Counted from the stretch's first letter, positions 34,962-43,892 are shown. The stretch: DNA of 64,000 nucleotides from Neorhizobium huautlense (GCF_002968575.1 NZ_PVBM01000018.1:53029-117028), one strand, 5' to 3'. Notes: generated by a model not told the origin, from the sequence alone. Made by a program: numbers and translations.

Positions 34962-34992
34962 GCCGCCGGATCGAAAGTCCGGCGGCTTTTTT
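34962..34992 (+). terminator. Rho-independent terminator of rpsA
   Basis: GCCGCCGGA - 7-nt loop - TCCGGCGGC followed by six or more T, 24 nt after the rpsA stop. Strong 9-bp GC stem. Confidence 0.92.
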
Positions 34993-35034
34993 ATGCCCAT
35001 TAATTGTCATCTCGTCCCGGGATGAATCCGAGGA

Positions 35035-36708
35035 TCAGGCCCAGCCGGCCATACGCCAGTAAAGGTCGTTCGCTCGCCCTTCGTCCTCGGCATCGTCCCT
35101 GGGCTTATCGTCTTCGGCCTCTTCCTCCGTCTCACGGTCATCCTCGAAAGCCTGTTCGCCCGGCGAATGCTGCTGCTCGGCATCCTCGTCCGTTGCCGAT
35201 ACGGCGCGGGTCTTGCGCTCTTCGGGATCTCGCTCGCGTTCCTCTGGCGGATAAGGGACGTAGGGAAGCGGCACGCCGTCGCGGAAAACCTGTGGCTGTA
35301 CCAATGGAAGTGACATTTGGTCGGCGATATCTGCCGCAGTATCGGCAGCTTGAGTGCTGGCGTTCGAAGGTGCGGCTGCCGGCTTGCCGGCAGGAGCAGC
35401 GTCTTCCCGGATCTCGGAAGTCCGGTTTGTCCGTCCGGCCGGGAACCCGCTGGCCGTCTCGTCCGCCTCGGCTGGAGATTGCGCTGAGATTTCGCTGTCG
35501 AGCAGCTCCTCCAATGCCTGTTGTTCGGGGGAAGGCTCGGCAGCAAGCGGTAGAAGCTTCAGAAGACCGGTATTGCCTTCAGCAAAGATTTCGGCAAGCC
35601 ACCCTGTCACGGCTGCGGTTGATGTCCTGTCGCTGCGGGGCGTATCCGCGGGCGCCGGCTGCCTCGGATCTCTTTGGGAAAGTCGGGCGAGCGCTGGGCC
35701 GTCATAGAAGACAGGCACGGACCCGCGCCTGTCCCCCAGGGTTTCGGGCCGCGCGCTTGATTGAGGGCTTTCGGATCGCCGGCTACCCCTCGACACTGCG
35801 GCTTCTTCTTCCGGAAAGGGTGTCGCAAGATCGGGCGTATCGCCTTCGGCGGGCTCCAGCAGGATTTCCTGTTCAATCTCGGTGTCGGTATGGATGGCGA
35901 GGCTATCGCCGTCCGCAGGGGGCTGCCGGAGTTCCTCTGTCTCGGAAGCAAGCGCAGCCAGTCCCTCATGGACTTCGGCCGCATCGGCGTCGGGTTCCCC
36001 TGCGATCTGCGCGGATCCTTCCGGCCTGTCCGCCTCCGAACTTTGTAAGATGTCCGCCTCTGCAACCTCGGCAGCGCCCAGGGTCCCGTTTGCGTCATCC
36101 TGCGCTGTCCGTTGTTCCTCCGCTGCCGTTGATGTGGATGCCGGAGGTTCGGCAGGCACCTGTGCCGGAGCTGCTTGTTGCGGGAGCAGGCCGGGCGGCT
36201 GTTCGACGCCGGCGTTCTGCCGATAGGAACTCACCACCGCCCTGGCAGCGAGGTCGCGGTCGAGCAGCTGCGCAGCCTCCATCCGCATGGCGAAACGCGC
36301 TGCGTCCGGTCCGGCAGGGTTGTTGAGAATTTCCGCCAGCAAGCGAAGCGTGACGCCTTTGACGAGCTGATTGAGGATACGTTCCAGGGCCGCTCTCTCG
36401 GCGGGATTCATGGCCCTGACGGCTTCGGAAAGGCGTTGCGCATAATCGAGAAGAGCTTCCCCTTCGCGGCGGGGCAGCTTGATCAATTTGCCGATGGTTT
36501 CGGCGAAGACGGAGAAGCCCTGAGCGAGCTGAAGTTGAGCCGAGAGCGACAGGATGTCCAGGCGGCCACCGGACAAAGGTGCCGAGACGGGCGGATCGAT
36601 ATTGGGGGAACTGTTGGCGACGTCGATCCGCTGGCGCTGCAACGGCTGTTGCGATGGCGCGTGATAGTCGACGGATGAGCTTAACGCGGCACGAACCGGA
36701 GGCAGCAT
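35035..36708 (-). CDS. Hypothetical acidic, low-complexity protein
   Basis: 557 residues from ATG 36708, chosen because GGAGG lies 5 nt upstream; an in-frame ATG 12 nt earlier overlaps that RBS. Residues about 45-150 form a helical domain (QLQLAQGFSVFAETIGKLIK, LDYAQRLSEAVRAMNPAERA). The rest is rich in Ala, Glu, Pro and Asp and probably disordered, with a charged RERDPEERKTR patch and an acidic end closing in DLYWRMAGWA. No signal peptide or membrane helix. Domain order loosely recalls hook-length-control proteins but no FliK motif was seen. Probably paired with the next gene. Confidence 0.7.
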   Translation of the reverse strand: MLPPVRAALSSSVDYHAPSQQPLQRQRIDVANSSPNIDPPVSAPLSGGRLDILSLSAQLQLAQGFSVFAETIGKLIKLPRREGEALLDYAQRLSEAVRAMNPAERAALERILNQLVKGVTLRLLAEILNNPAGPDAARFAMRMEAAQLLDRDLAARAVVSSYRQNAGVEQPPGLLPQQAAPAQVPAEPPASTSTAAEEQRTAQDDANGTLGAAEVAEADILQSSEADRPEGSAQIAGEPDADAAEVHEGLAALASETEELRQPPADGDSLAIHTDTEIEQEILLEPAEGDTPDLATPFPEEEAAVSRGSRRSESPQSSARPETLGDRRGSVPVFYDGPALARLSQRDPRQPAPADTPRSDRTSTAAVTGWLAEIFAEGNTGLLKLLPLAAEPSPEQQALEELLDSEISAQSPAEADETASGFPAGRTNRTSEIREDAAPAGKPAAAPSNASTQAADTAADIADQMSLPLVQPQVFRDGVPLPYVPYPPEERERDPEERKTRAVSATDEDAEQQHSPGEQAFEDDRETEEEAEDDKPRDDAEDEGRANDLYWRMAGWA

Positions 36709-36849
36709 CGTCCCCTCCATGTCTGATTGCGACGACAGGGCAGCTCGGCGAAGCGGTTCTCGTGTTTTCGCAACGTAGCGGCGCTGCGACCGTAACGCCT
36801 CATGGCGTTTCCAATGCCGATATATGGAAGATAGTTTGAAGCTAAAGGG

Positions 36850-36865
36850 TTAACGTTTCGCTAAC
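36850..36865. promoter_or_regulatory. CtrA-like box upstream of the acidic-protein gene
   Basis: TTAA-N7-CTAAC, one mismatch from the alphaproteobacterial CtrA consensus TTAA-N7-TTAAC, about 140 nt before the gene at 36708. A related sequence occurs upstream of the neighbouring gene at 38032. Weak by itself. Confidence 0.35.
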
Positions 36866-36874
36866 GATTCGACG

Positions 36875-36901
36875 ATTTCATTCATGCGTGATGAATGAAA
36901 T
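36875..36901. repeat. Perfect 11-bp palindrome
   Basis: ATTTCATTCAT-GCGTG-ATGAATGAAAT in the 238-nt gap between the two hypothetical genes. No T-run on either side, so it looks more like a protein-binding site than a terminator. Nothing else is recognised in this gap besides the CtrA-like box. Confidence 0.6.
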
Positions 36902-36946
36902 GATCCCAACCGATGCAATTGAGGGGAAATAAGGATTAGTTGAAGG

Positions 36947-37975
36947 TCACGCAGCCAACTTCTTTTTCAACAGTTCGTAAATGCCGATATCGTCGACATG
37001 AATGGACAGGATGTCGGCGGAGGTTTCGAGGGTCTTCTCGCTGATAGCCTCGAGGGCCGCATCGGCCGCAATTTCACTCGCGGGAGCCTCGTCCTTCAGA
37101 GCTTTGGTGGTGGAGGTGCTCTCCGCGTCGGCGGAATTTTCCCCCGTGTCTTCCACATCGGAATTGGCGATCTGCTCCGCCGCGGCGGCAAAAACGGCGA
37201 GCAGGGTGGTGTCATCCGTTCCCGTAGCGGGCTGGGAACTATCGCTATCGAGCTCTTCGGCAGTCTTGCCGTTTTTCTCCTCAATGAGGTCCTGGACTTT
37301 CTGAATGTCCTCGAGCTTCTTGCCGGCCTCTGCTGCCTCGATGTCTTCCGCTCGTTCTGCCCGGGTTTCCTGGTCCTCCACCCGCGTGGGATCGTAACCC
37401 TGGGGGCCGAGCTTCAGCTCTTCAAGCGTCTTCGGGTCCGCCACATCCTCAAGACGCTGAACAACCCTCTCGACCTCTGTGCCCAGTTTGCCGCCATTGG
37501 CTTTTCGTGTCAGGCCTTCCACCAATCGTGCGTTGGCGTCACCATAGGGGTTCTTGATCGCGGCGAGCAGGGTATCCATGGTGATACCCAGATCGTCCAG
37601 GCCAAGGTAATCCGCAAGCCCGCTGACCTCGTCCGGCATCATGGATTTGAGCGCGTCCTCCAGCGCCTTGCCGAGCCGGTAGGAGGAGCGTGCTTCCTCG
37701 GTATCGATACCGAGCTTGGCAGCCAGACGGTCGATGAGTTCGATCTTCAGTTCGTTTGGGTCGGTCCGATTGGCGCCGAAAAGTGCAGAAGCTATCTTTT
37801 CATTGGTGCGCTTGGCGTCCTCGCTGGCGCTGATGCGCGCTTCGGCGATCGGATCCCGCTCCTTGCCGGTGCGCTCCGCTTCCTCTTTCCTGCGCTGCTC
37901 CTCGACGCTTTCGAGCATCGACTGCATCACGTTGGTCGCGGCAAGCCCATAGCTCTGCTGGGTGGGAAGCAACAT
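36947..37975 (-). CDS. Hypothetical helical protein
   Basis: 342 residues, strongly charged and predicted mostly helical, with no signal peptide or membrane helix. Residues about 20-60 are Lys/Glu/Arg-rich (EEQRRKEEAERTGKERDP), a middle domain follows (LIDRLAAKLGIDTEEARSSY, LGLDDLGITMDTLLAAIKNP), and the C-terminus ends IGIYELLKKKLAA. No family recognised. N-terminus MLLPTQQSYG resembles in style the MLPPVRAAL of the downstream gene. The upstream RBS is weak. A CtrA-like box lies 57 nt before the start. Confidence 0.7.
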   Translation of the reverse strand: MLLPTQQSYGLAATNVMQSMLESVEEQRRKEEAERTGKERDPIAEARISASEDAKRTNEKIASALFGANRTDPNELKIELIDRLAAKLGIDTEEARSSYRLGKALEDALKSMMPDEVSGLADYLGLDDLGITMDTLLAAIKNPYGDANARLVEGLTRKANGGKLGTEVERVVQRLEDVADPKTLEELKLGPQGYDPTRVEDQETRAERAEDIEAAEAGKKLEDIQKVQDLIEEKNGKTAEELDSDSSQPATGTDDTTLLAVFAAAAEQIANSDVEDTGENSADAESTSTTKALKDEAPASEIAADAALEAISEKTLETSADILSIHVDDIGIYELLKKKLAA

Positions 37976-38031
37976 TGGCCGAGTCCGGTCTCGTTGGAAG
38001 ATACACCGTCGGTGAAAATAGCTCTAGAGGG

Positions 38032-38046
38032 TTAACGAGAAGCTAC
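38032..38046. promoter_or_regulatory. CtrA-like box upstream of the helical hypothetical gene
   Basis: TTAA-N7-CTAC preceded by AGGG, similar to AGGGTTAACG-N6-CTAAC at 36846. Overlaps the 3' end of the DUF817 gene and lies 57 nt before ATG 37975. Similarity between the two sites is what makes it notable. Confidence 0.3.
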
Positions 38047-38927
38047 CGATCCGGCGTGTGTTCCAACACTGCTGGCGGCCGCGGCTTCACGACAAGGGTT
38101 ACCAGCACGAAGCTGACGAAGAGAAGCAGATACCAGGATCCGAGCTTTCCGAACGAGACCACATGCCAGGCCTTCTGCGTCGGGTAGATCCATGTGCCGG
38201 TGATCGTTCCGATATTTTCCGCCAACCACAGGAAGATCGATGAGAAGAACGCGGCAGCGACCAGCGGCATATGGAGTGTCGTCCGGTCGGTCGTGAAGTG
38301 GATGTTCACCCGTCGGAAGACGATCACCGTCATTGCGAAAAGCACGTACCGAATGTCGGGCAGATAGTGATGGCTGAAGAAGTTGATGTAGATCGCAAGT
38401 GCGAGCAGATATGTCTGCCACATGGGCGGGTAGTGCGTGAACCGCATGTCGAATACGCGGATCGTCCTGGCCATGAAGGAGCCTACCGAAGCGTACATGA
38501 AGCCGGAAAACAGCGGCACGCGGGCGATCTGGATGATCGAGGGTTCCGGATAGGCCCACGATCCCATCTGCACCTTGAATATTTCCATGACAGTGCCGGT
38601 GAGGTGATAGACCAGGATGACCTTGGCCTCATCCAGGCTTTCCATCTTGAGGCGCAGGAAAAGAACCTGGATTACCATGGCCGAAAGAAAGAGGAAGTCG
38701 TAACGATGAAGCGGCCATTCGGGCTGCCACGCGAGCTTCGTCAACAGGATCAGGCCAAGCATGATCGCGGCGAAGAGGCATGCCCATGCCTGTTTCAGCC
38801 CGAACAGTATGAATTCCGAAAGCCACCACGGAAGAGGGGCCAACGCCCGGCGGATGGCCAGCCGCAGCGGCTCGAGATAAGGACCGGTCTCGTGCTGCGG
38901 CCGGCGTTCTGGAACGTGCTGCTCCAT
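38043..38927 (-). CDS. DUF817 family integral membrane protein
   Basis: 294 residues with seven or eight membrane helices. Conserved DUF817 features include LSEFILFGLKQAWACLFA near the start, HLTGTVMEIFKVQMGSWAYP, SGFMYASVGSFMARTIRVFD and WLAENIGTITGTWIYPTQ. Function unknown. Its ATG overlaps the rnd stop (TGATG), suggesting co-transcription. Confidence 0.88.
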   Translation of the reverse strand: MEQHVPERRPQHETGPYLEPLRLAIRRALAPLPWWLSEFILFGLKQAWACLFAAIMLGLILLTKLAWQPEWPLHRYDFLFLSAMVIQVLFLRLKMESLDEAKVILVYHLTGTVMEIFKVQMGSWAYPEPSIIQIARVPLFSGFMYASVGSFMARTIRVFDMRFTHYPPMWQTYLLALAIYINFFSHHYLPDIRYVLFAMTVIVFRRVNIHFTTDRTTLHMPLVAAAFFSSIFLWLAENIGTITGTWIYPTQKAWHVVSFGKLGSWYLLLFVSFVLVTLVVKPRPPAVLEHTPDR

Positions 38928-39550
38928 CAGCTATGCGCGAAGATATCCGTTTCTTCCCAGCCCAGCAGATCCAGCTTGGCCCGCGTCGGCAGGAATTCGA
39001 AGCAGGCTTTGGCCAGTTCACTTCGGTTGTCGCGGATGAGCCGCTCGTTCAGCTTGTCGCGCAGTGCGTGCAGATGCAGCACGTCGGATGCGGCATATTC
39101 GAGTTGAGCCACGGACAATATCTCAGCGGCCCAGTCGGATTGCTGCTGCGCCTTGGAAACGTCGATATCGAGCAGTTCCTTGAGATTGTCCTTCAAGCCA
39201 TGCCGGTCGGTATAGGTGCGCGTCAGCCTGGAGGCGATCTTGGTGCAGAAGACGGGTGTTGTCGTGACGCCGAACGTCTGGAAGAGGACGGCGATATCGA
39301 ACCGGCCGTAGTGGAAGATCTTCTGGCGAACCGGATCCGCGAGCAGTGCGACGAGGTGGGGCGCCTCTGTCTGGCCGGCCGCTATGCGGATTACGTCTGC
39401 CGAACCGTCCCCAGGAGAGAGTTGTACGACGCAGAGGCGGTCGCGGCGGGGTACGAGGCCTAATGTTTCCGTGTCGATAGCAATTGATCCCGTATAACGG
39501 GCCGCGTCTGCCGGGGAAATATCTCCCTCGTGATATCGAATTTCCGCCAT
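38927..39550 (-). CDS. rnd: Ribonuclease D-like 3'-5' exonuclease
   Basis: 207 residues: only the DEDDy exonuclease domain, without the HRDC repeats of full-length RNase D (about 375 residues), as is common for the short Rhizobiales paralogue. Catalytic motifs: AIDTETLG (D26, E28), HYGRFDIAVL (second Asp) and YAASDVLHL (Exo III with Tyr and Asp). Degrades 3' ends of structured RNA, such as tRNA precursors. Upstream 217 nt contain the promoter of the divergent sRNA. Confidence 0.88.
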   Translation of the reverse strand: MAEIRYHEGDISPADAARYTGSIAIDTETLGLVPRRDRLCVVQLSPGDGSADVIRIAAGQTEAPHLVALLADPVRQKIFHYGRFDIAVLFQTFGVTTTPVFCTKIASRLTRTYTDRHGLKDNLKELLDIDVSKAQQQSDWAAEILSVAQLEYAASDVLHLHALRDKLNERLIRDNRSELAKACFEFLPTRAKLDLLGWEETDIFAHS

Positions 39551-39732
39551 TGCTGCCTCCGTACGCCTTTCCGTTTCGTCGATTCGCTATACATCATGTT
39601 TTCGAGAGCGGCGCTACGATGTCCAGAGGCTCGGAGTGCAGCGGTTTCTTTCAAGGTTCGTGAGCGACAGTCTGGAGCAAGAGCAAATGCTCAGCTCTGC
39701 GTTAGGCGCATTGCTGCATTGCAACAAGATGA

Positions 39733-39761
39733 CTTGGCGCACTTAAACGATTAGCCTATAT
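39733..39761 (+). promoter_or_regulatory. Sigma-70 promoter of the sRNA
   Basis: CTTGGC (39733-39738), 17-nt spacer, CTATAT (39756-39761): a near-perfect match to the rhizobial housekeeping promoter CTTGAC-N17-CTATAT. Predicted transcription start about 39768, just before the first sRNA hairpin. Confidence 0.8.
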
Positions 39762-39767
39762 CTTTGG

Positions 39768-39886
39768 TCATCGAGCGACGCACTCCTCCTCCCAGTGTCG
39801 CTTGGTACGGATCGACAACATCCTCCTCCTCCCAGTTGTTGATCAAGTTTAAAGCCTGGCGCACCTCCTCCCGCGCCAGGCTTTTT
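39768..39886 (+). ncRNA. Trans-acting sRNA of the alpha-r14 (NfeR1-like) type
   Basis: About 119 nt with three stem-loops whose loops each display the anti-Shine-Dalgarno sequence CCTCCTCCC (39785-39793, 39825-39833, 39864-39872). Hairpin 1 has a CACT/AGTG stem, hairpin 2 uses ACAAC-type arms, and hairpin 3 is an 11-bp AAGCCTGGCGC stem with T-run: the terminator. This layout is that of the rhizobial alpha-r14 family, which silences mRNAs by pairing with ribosome binding sites, often of transporter genes. The 5' end is predicted from the promoter. Confidence 0.85.
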
Positions 39887-39938
39887 CATTTTCAGCCTCC
39901 CGCTTCCTTCGATCTCTTCCGGCTTGCCGTTTTCGCGC

Positions 39939-40928
39939 CTAAAGTAGCGACGTGATCGAGGCGAGGACTTCGTCATCGATATGGAGGCCGTGTTCAATCG
40001 CCTCGCGGCGGGCGTTCTGGCCCCGACGGCCTGGCAGGCGAACGCCCTCTTCCGAGACCATTTCTCTCGCCAGTTCAGCGATCCTTTCTCCGGCCGATGC
40101 GCTTCCGGCGGCCGGGTCGATGACAACAAGCATCTGGCCGACAGAAGGCGGTGAGCCCTTCTCTTCCATGAACGAGCTCGCCTCGAAGGAAAAGCTCGAT
40201 CCGGTCAGCCCGGCTGCCAGGATTTCCACCATCAGCGCCAACGCTGCTCCCTTGGCGCCTCCGGAAGGTGCGATGAAGCCTTTTAATGCTTCATTCGGGT
40301 CCGTGGTGGGAATGCCCTTGGCGTCAAAAGCCCAGCCTTCGGGAATGGCCTCGCCTTTCTGCCGCGCAGCCATGATCTTGCCTGCCGCAACGGTGGAAAG
40401 CGCCAGATCGATGACCAGCGGATCGTCATTTGCGACGGGCGTCGCGAATGCGATCGGATTGGTGCCGAAGAGCCGCTTCTTTCCGCCCCAGGCGGCCATG
40501 GAAGCGGGGGCATTGGCAAACATCAGCGCTGTGAGGCCTTGCAGGGCAAAACGTTCCACCGTCAGCGCCATCACGCCGGCATGATGCGAGCGATGGATGA
40601 GGCCAAGGGCAATCCCTTGCTCTCTGGCTATCTCCGGGAGCCGCTCCACGGCGAGGTCGAAGGCCGGATAGGCGTAACCAAGGGCGGCATCGATCGTGAG
40701 CACCGCCGGCCGGGGGCGAGAAGCGGCACACTGAGCCTTCCCGTCCACCTTGCCGCTACGGGCTTGGCCCACATAGACGGGGACCCGCCGCAAGCCATGC
40801 CCGTATTGTCCAGCGGCTTCGGCATGCACCAGCGCATGCGCGACCGATGTGGCGGTTTCCGGCAGGACATCATTGGCTTCGAAGACGCGTTGGATCAGCG
40901 CTTCGGTTTCTTTTATGGTCAAGCGCAT
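39939..40928 (-). CDS. Ldh family oxidoreductase (malate/L-lactate/sulfolactate dehydrogenase type)
   Basis: 329 residues from ATG 40928; a longer frame to 40979 would overlap tonB. Type 2 malate/lactate dehydrogenase fold with HGLRRVPVYVGQARSG, LIHRSHHAG (catalytic His region), FGTNPIAFATP and ALALMVEILAAGLTG. Uses NAD(P)H on 2-oxo/2-hydroxy acids; relatives include delta-1-piperideine-2-carboxylate reductase and sulfolactate dehydrogenase, so the substrate is open. The start has no strong RBS. It follows tonB by 35 nt. Confidence 0.85.
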   Translation of the reverse strand: MRLTIKETEALIQRVFEANDVLPETATSVAHALVHAEAAGQYGHGLRRVPVYVGQARSGKVDGKAQCAASRPRPAVLTIDAALGYAYPAFDLAVERLPEIAREQGIALGLIHRSHHAGVMALTVERFALQGLTALMFANAPASMAAWGGKKRLFGTNPIAFATPVANDDPLVIDLALSTVAAGKIMAARQKGEAIPEGWAFDAKGIPTTDPNEALKGFIAPSGGAKGAALALMVEILAAGLTGSSFSFEASSFMEEKGSPPSVGQMLVVIDPAAGSASAGERIAELAREMVSEEGVRLPGRRGQNARREAIEHGLHIDDEVLASITSLL

Positions 40929-40963
40929 CAGTAGCAGATGATCCGGGAAATGGTGTCTAGTGC

Positions 40964-41977
40964 CTACTTCTCGAGGCACTGTATTTGCTGATCAAAGGAA
41001 TTGGCAACACCGGCAGGCGGGGCCGGGATAGACGAAACTCTGCGGACAGCGGAAACTGCGTACTCATCCACAGATTCGTTTCCGGAGGGGCGGGTCAGCC
41101 TGACACTGGTGATGCTACCATTGGCGTCAAAATCAAATCTCACCCATGCTATCCCGAATTCCTCGCGCGGGCAGCGTCTCACAAAACGAGCGAGTCTCGC
41201 CTCTACACGAGATCTCCACTTCGCCGGCGAGACAGACGGCGCTATGGATCCGGTAGAGGTTTGGCTCGCGGCCGTCCGGTCGGACTCCTTGGCCTGAATC
41301 TTTGCCTCGGCCATTTCCTGACGCGCCTGCTGTTGCTGCCGCTTCGGCTTCTCAACCTTCTTGACCGGCTCCTTCTTCGGCTCAGGCTTCTTTGCCTCCT
41401 CCGGTTTTTCGGCCGGAGGCGGTTCGGGCCGCATCATTGGCAAAGGCACTTCGACATTTTCCAGCGCCGCGGTCATCTGCTGCTCGATGGGGTCGATCTC
41501 CTCGATCGGCTCCGGGATCGGCTCGGGAATGGTTTCGGTAACCTCGGGCGTAGGCTGTGGCTCCGGCAGAGGTTCCTCGATCACAGGTTCGGGGGGCGCG
41601 GGTTCAACCGGCTCCGCAATCTCCTGCGGCGGAAGCTCAACCGGTTCCGGAGCCTGTTCCACGGTTGGTTCCGGCGTTGGCTCGGGCTCGGGCTGAGGTT
41701 CCTCGACCGGCTCCACCTGCTCGCTCTCGACTATCTCTTGATCCCGAGTATCCGGCGAAATCTGTTCTTCTTCGGTTTTGACGGCTTCCGGCTCTGGCGC
41801 CAGCTCGATCATGATCGCAGCAGGCGGCGAGTTGTCGGCCGCCGCATCCGGCTCTTCCTTGAGCAGATAGGCTGCGCTGCCGACATGCACGGTGAGCATG
41901 ATCAGCCCGGCGACAGCCCAGAGCGCCAGCTCGCCGACGCGTCCGCCAGGACCTGTCTGCGAGACGACGAGGCTCAT
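40964..41977 (-). CDS. tonB: Energy transducer TonB
   Basis: 337 residues. One N-terminal membrane helix (about 15-38), a long periplasmic spacer dominated by Pro-Glu repeats with a Lys-rich stretch (EEAKKPEPKKEPVKK), and a C-terminal TonB domain (about 250-335) with SRVEARLARFVRRCPREEF and VRLTRPSGNESVDEYAV. Passes ExbBD proton-motive energy to outer-membrane receptors for iron complexes or vitamin B12. Overlaps exbD (ATGA). Confidence 0.93.
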   Translation of the reverse strand: MSLVVSQTGPGGRVGELALWAVAGLIMLTVHVGSAAYLLKEEPDAAADNSPPAAIMIELAPEPEAVKTEEEQISPDTRDQEIVESEQVEPVEEPQPEPEPTPEPTVEQAPEPVELPPQEIAEPVEPAPPEPVIEEPLPEPQPTPEVTETIPEPIPEPIEEIDPIEQQMTAALENVEVPLPMMRPEPPPAEKPEEAKKPEPKKEPVKKVEKPKRQQQQARQEMAEAKIQAKESDRTAASQTSTGSIAPSVSPAKWRSRVEARLARFVRRCPREEFGIAWVRFDFDANGSITSVRLTRPSGNESVDEYAVSAVRRVSSIPAPPAGVANSFDQQIQCLEK

Positions 41978-42495
41978 GGATTGCCTCCCGCTGCGGGAGC
42001 GGTGGGCTGCGCCTGTGGAACTGCGACCGGCGCTTGCCCGTCGCCGGTCGGAGAAGCCGCCGGAGCTTGTGGCGCCGGCAGGGTTTCGAGACCGACCAGC
42101 GCGATCTTAAGATAGCCGGCATCGCGAAGCAGGTTCATGACCTCCATGAATTGGCCGTAGTCGACCGCCTTGTCGGCGCGCAGAAAGATGCGCGTGTCCT
42201 TGTTGCCTTCCGTCATCCGGTCGAGTGATGCAGCAAGCTGCTCGCGTGCCACTGCATCGTTGCCGATGTTGAGGCTAAGGTCTTCCTTGACCGTCAGATA
42301 AAGCGGTTCGTCCGGGCGCTCGGCAGGCTTGGCTGTGGAGGCTGGGAGATCGACATTGACGTCGACTGTCGCGAGCGGGGCGGCCACCATGAAGATGATC
42401 AGCAGGACCAGCATGACGTCGATGAACGGCGTCACGTTGATCTCGTGATTCTCGGAAAGCTCGTCGCCGTGATGTTCGCGGATGCCGCCGGCCAT
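41974..42495 (-). CDS. exbD: TonB-system biopolymer transport protein ExbD
   Basis: 173 residues. One membrane helix with the essential proton-path Asp (D26) in NVTPFIDVMLVLLIIFM, then a periplasmic domain and a proline/glutamine-rich tail of about 35 residues that is longer than in enterobacterial ExbD (about 140). Works as the stator partner of ExbB. Six nt after exbB, overlapping tonB. Confidence 0.94.
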   Translation of the reverse strand: MAGGIREHHGDELSENHEINVTPFIDVMLVLLIIFMVAAPLATVDVNVDLPASTAKPAERPDEPLYLTVKEDLSLNIGNDAVAREQLAASLDRMTEGNKDTRIFLRADKAVDYGQFMEVMNLLRDAGYLKIALVGLETLPAPQAPAASPTGDGQAPVAVPQAQPTAPAAGGNP

Positions 42496-42501
42496 GATCG
42501 A

Positions 42502-43590
42502 TCAGCCTCCAGCCACCAGTGACACGGGAACTTTGCGGCCTTCCGGAGGGATTTTTCGAAAGTCGAGATCGCGGCTGACCAGCCGTTCGACGCCGGCCGC
42601 AGCATCCGCCAGAAGCTGCCGGTAGCCCGTGATGGACCGCGCGAAGACGTTATAGATGACCACGGCCGGAATGGCGGCGACCAGGCCGATCGCGGTCGCG
42701 AGCAGAGCCTCGGCAATGCCCGGTGCGACGACCGCGAGATTGGTCGTGTTCGACTGAGAAATGCCGATGAAGGAGTTCATGATGCCCCAGACGGTGCCGA
42801 AGAGGCCGACGAACGGCGCAGTGGAGCCGATCGTCGCGAGTACGCCCGTACCGCGCGACATGCGGCGGCCCGCATAGGCTTCGATGCGCGACAGTGCCGA
42901 TCCCACGCGTTCCTTCACGCCCTCGCCATGGACGTGGTCCAGCGCGGCTTCGGAAAGCTCCATCTCCTCGGCTGCCGCACGCAGCATGAGGGCGGCCGGG
43001 CCGCCACGGCTCCTGGCTGCGTTGACCGCCTCGGAAAGCGTGCGGGATGAGCGGATGGTCTTCAGCGTCCTGGCTGCACGGGCGCGCGCTCCGGCAAGCT
43101 CCAGCGTCTTGGCGAGCCACACGGTCCAGGTCACCAGCGAGGCGAAGGCAAGGCCGAGCATCACGCCTTTGACCACCCAGTCGGCTGCCATGAACATGCC
43201 CCAGGGAGAAAGGTCATGAGGCAGGTCCGGGCGGCGTTCGGGCTCCAGGAACTGGGTGAGCATATCGACCGGCTGTTGTGAAGCAGGTGCGGTGGGCGCA
43301 GTCCCGGCGGAGGTGGGTGCCTGAGTGGCAGGCGAGGCGGGCACGCCGGCCTCGGAAGCCGGCATGGCGGGAACTGGAGGGGTTTGGCTTGCGGTTGCCG
43401 GATCCGCGGGTGCTTGGGGCGGCGGCGCTGCCGTGGTTGCCTGCGAAGGTGCCGGCTGCGCCTGGGGCTCAGGGGCAGGAGTTTGCGCCATGCCGGTCGA
43501 AGCTGCCAGCACCAGCATCGCCAGCGTTAGGGGAAGCCGGCTCCTGTTCGGCTGGCGCGTGTGAAAAGCGAGCTTCAGGGTAACAGGCAT
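42502..43590 (-). CDS. exbB: TonB-system biopolymer transport protein ExbB
   Basis: 362 residues from ATG 43590 (GGAG upstream). A signal-like N-terminus ends at TGMAQ, followed by about 85 residues of Pro/Ala/Gln-rich sequence, the usual long ExbB of alphaproteobacteria. The MotA/TolQ/ExbB core has three membrane helices, with [28 protein letters not shown] and [19 protein letters not shown]. First gene of exbB-exbD-tonB; iron control is likely, but no clear RirA or Irr box was seen upstream. Confidence 0.93.
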   Translation of the reverse strand: MPVTLKLAFHTRQPNRSRLPLTLAMLVLAASTGMAQTPAPEPQAQPAPSQATTAAPPPQAPADPATASQTPPVPAMPASEAGVPASPATQAPTSAGTAPTAPASQQPVDMLTQFLEPERRPDLPHDLSPWGMFMAADWVVKGVMLGLAFASLVTWTVWLAKTLELAGARARAARTLKTIRSSRTLSEAVNAARSRGGPAALMLRAAAEEMELSEAALDHVHGEGVKERVGSALSRIEAYAGRRMSRGTGVLATIGSTAPFVGLFGTVWGIMNSFIGISQSNTTNLAVVAPGIAEALLATAIGLVAAIPAVVIYNVFARSITGYRQLLADAAAGVERLVSRDLDFRKIPPEGRKVPVSLVAGG

Positions 43591-43892
43591 GGCAGGCGGT
43601 ACTCCGGACTGTTCGACAACGCGATCGGCGGAGGGCGAATCGGCGTCGCCACAAAGGGCACACCGGAAGCGGGCGACCATCGCCGCCTGACTTCGCGATT
43701 ATGCTGCTATCCGATAATAAACATGACTAGAAATGGCAACTAATAAATCTTGAGAAAATCGATCTGAGGCAACAATTGCCGTCAGCGACCGATGAGACAG
43801 CAATCGCTGTGGACCGTTGTCCCATCGGGGTAGGTGGCGTTAAGTTGGAGATTATTGGTCCGCCGGTTGCTCCCGGCGGCCGCGCGGATGCC
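43591..43892. other. Intergenic region between exbB and the KduD-like gene
   Basis: 302 nt that should hold the exbB promoter. An AT-rich segment at about 43700-43755 is the likeliest promoter area. A 7-bp GC hairpin (CCGCCGG / CCGGCGG, 43860-43879) lies 14 nt after the KduD-like stop and may end that transcript, though no U-run follows. No open frame with an RBS was found. Confidence 0.4.

Noticed and set aside
35004..36326. A 440-codon plus-strand open frame opposite the acidic hypothetical gene
   Set aside because: Arg/Pro-rich translation typical of antisense reading of GC-rich DNA; the minus frame has a proper RBS.
38271..39107. A 278-codon plus-strand open frame over DUF817 and rnd
   Set aside because: Shadow of two genes with recognised families.
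41340..41800. Short tandem repeats suggestive of a repeat array
   Set aside because: They encode the Pro-Glu/Pro-Lys spacer of TonB and show no regular spacers; no CRISPR was found anywhere in the window.
43700..43760. AT-rich stretch upstream of exbB examined for RirA, Irr or Fur boxes
   Set aside because: No convincing match to the known iron-control motifs could be found by eye.
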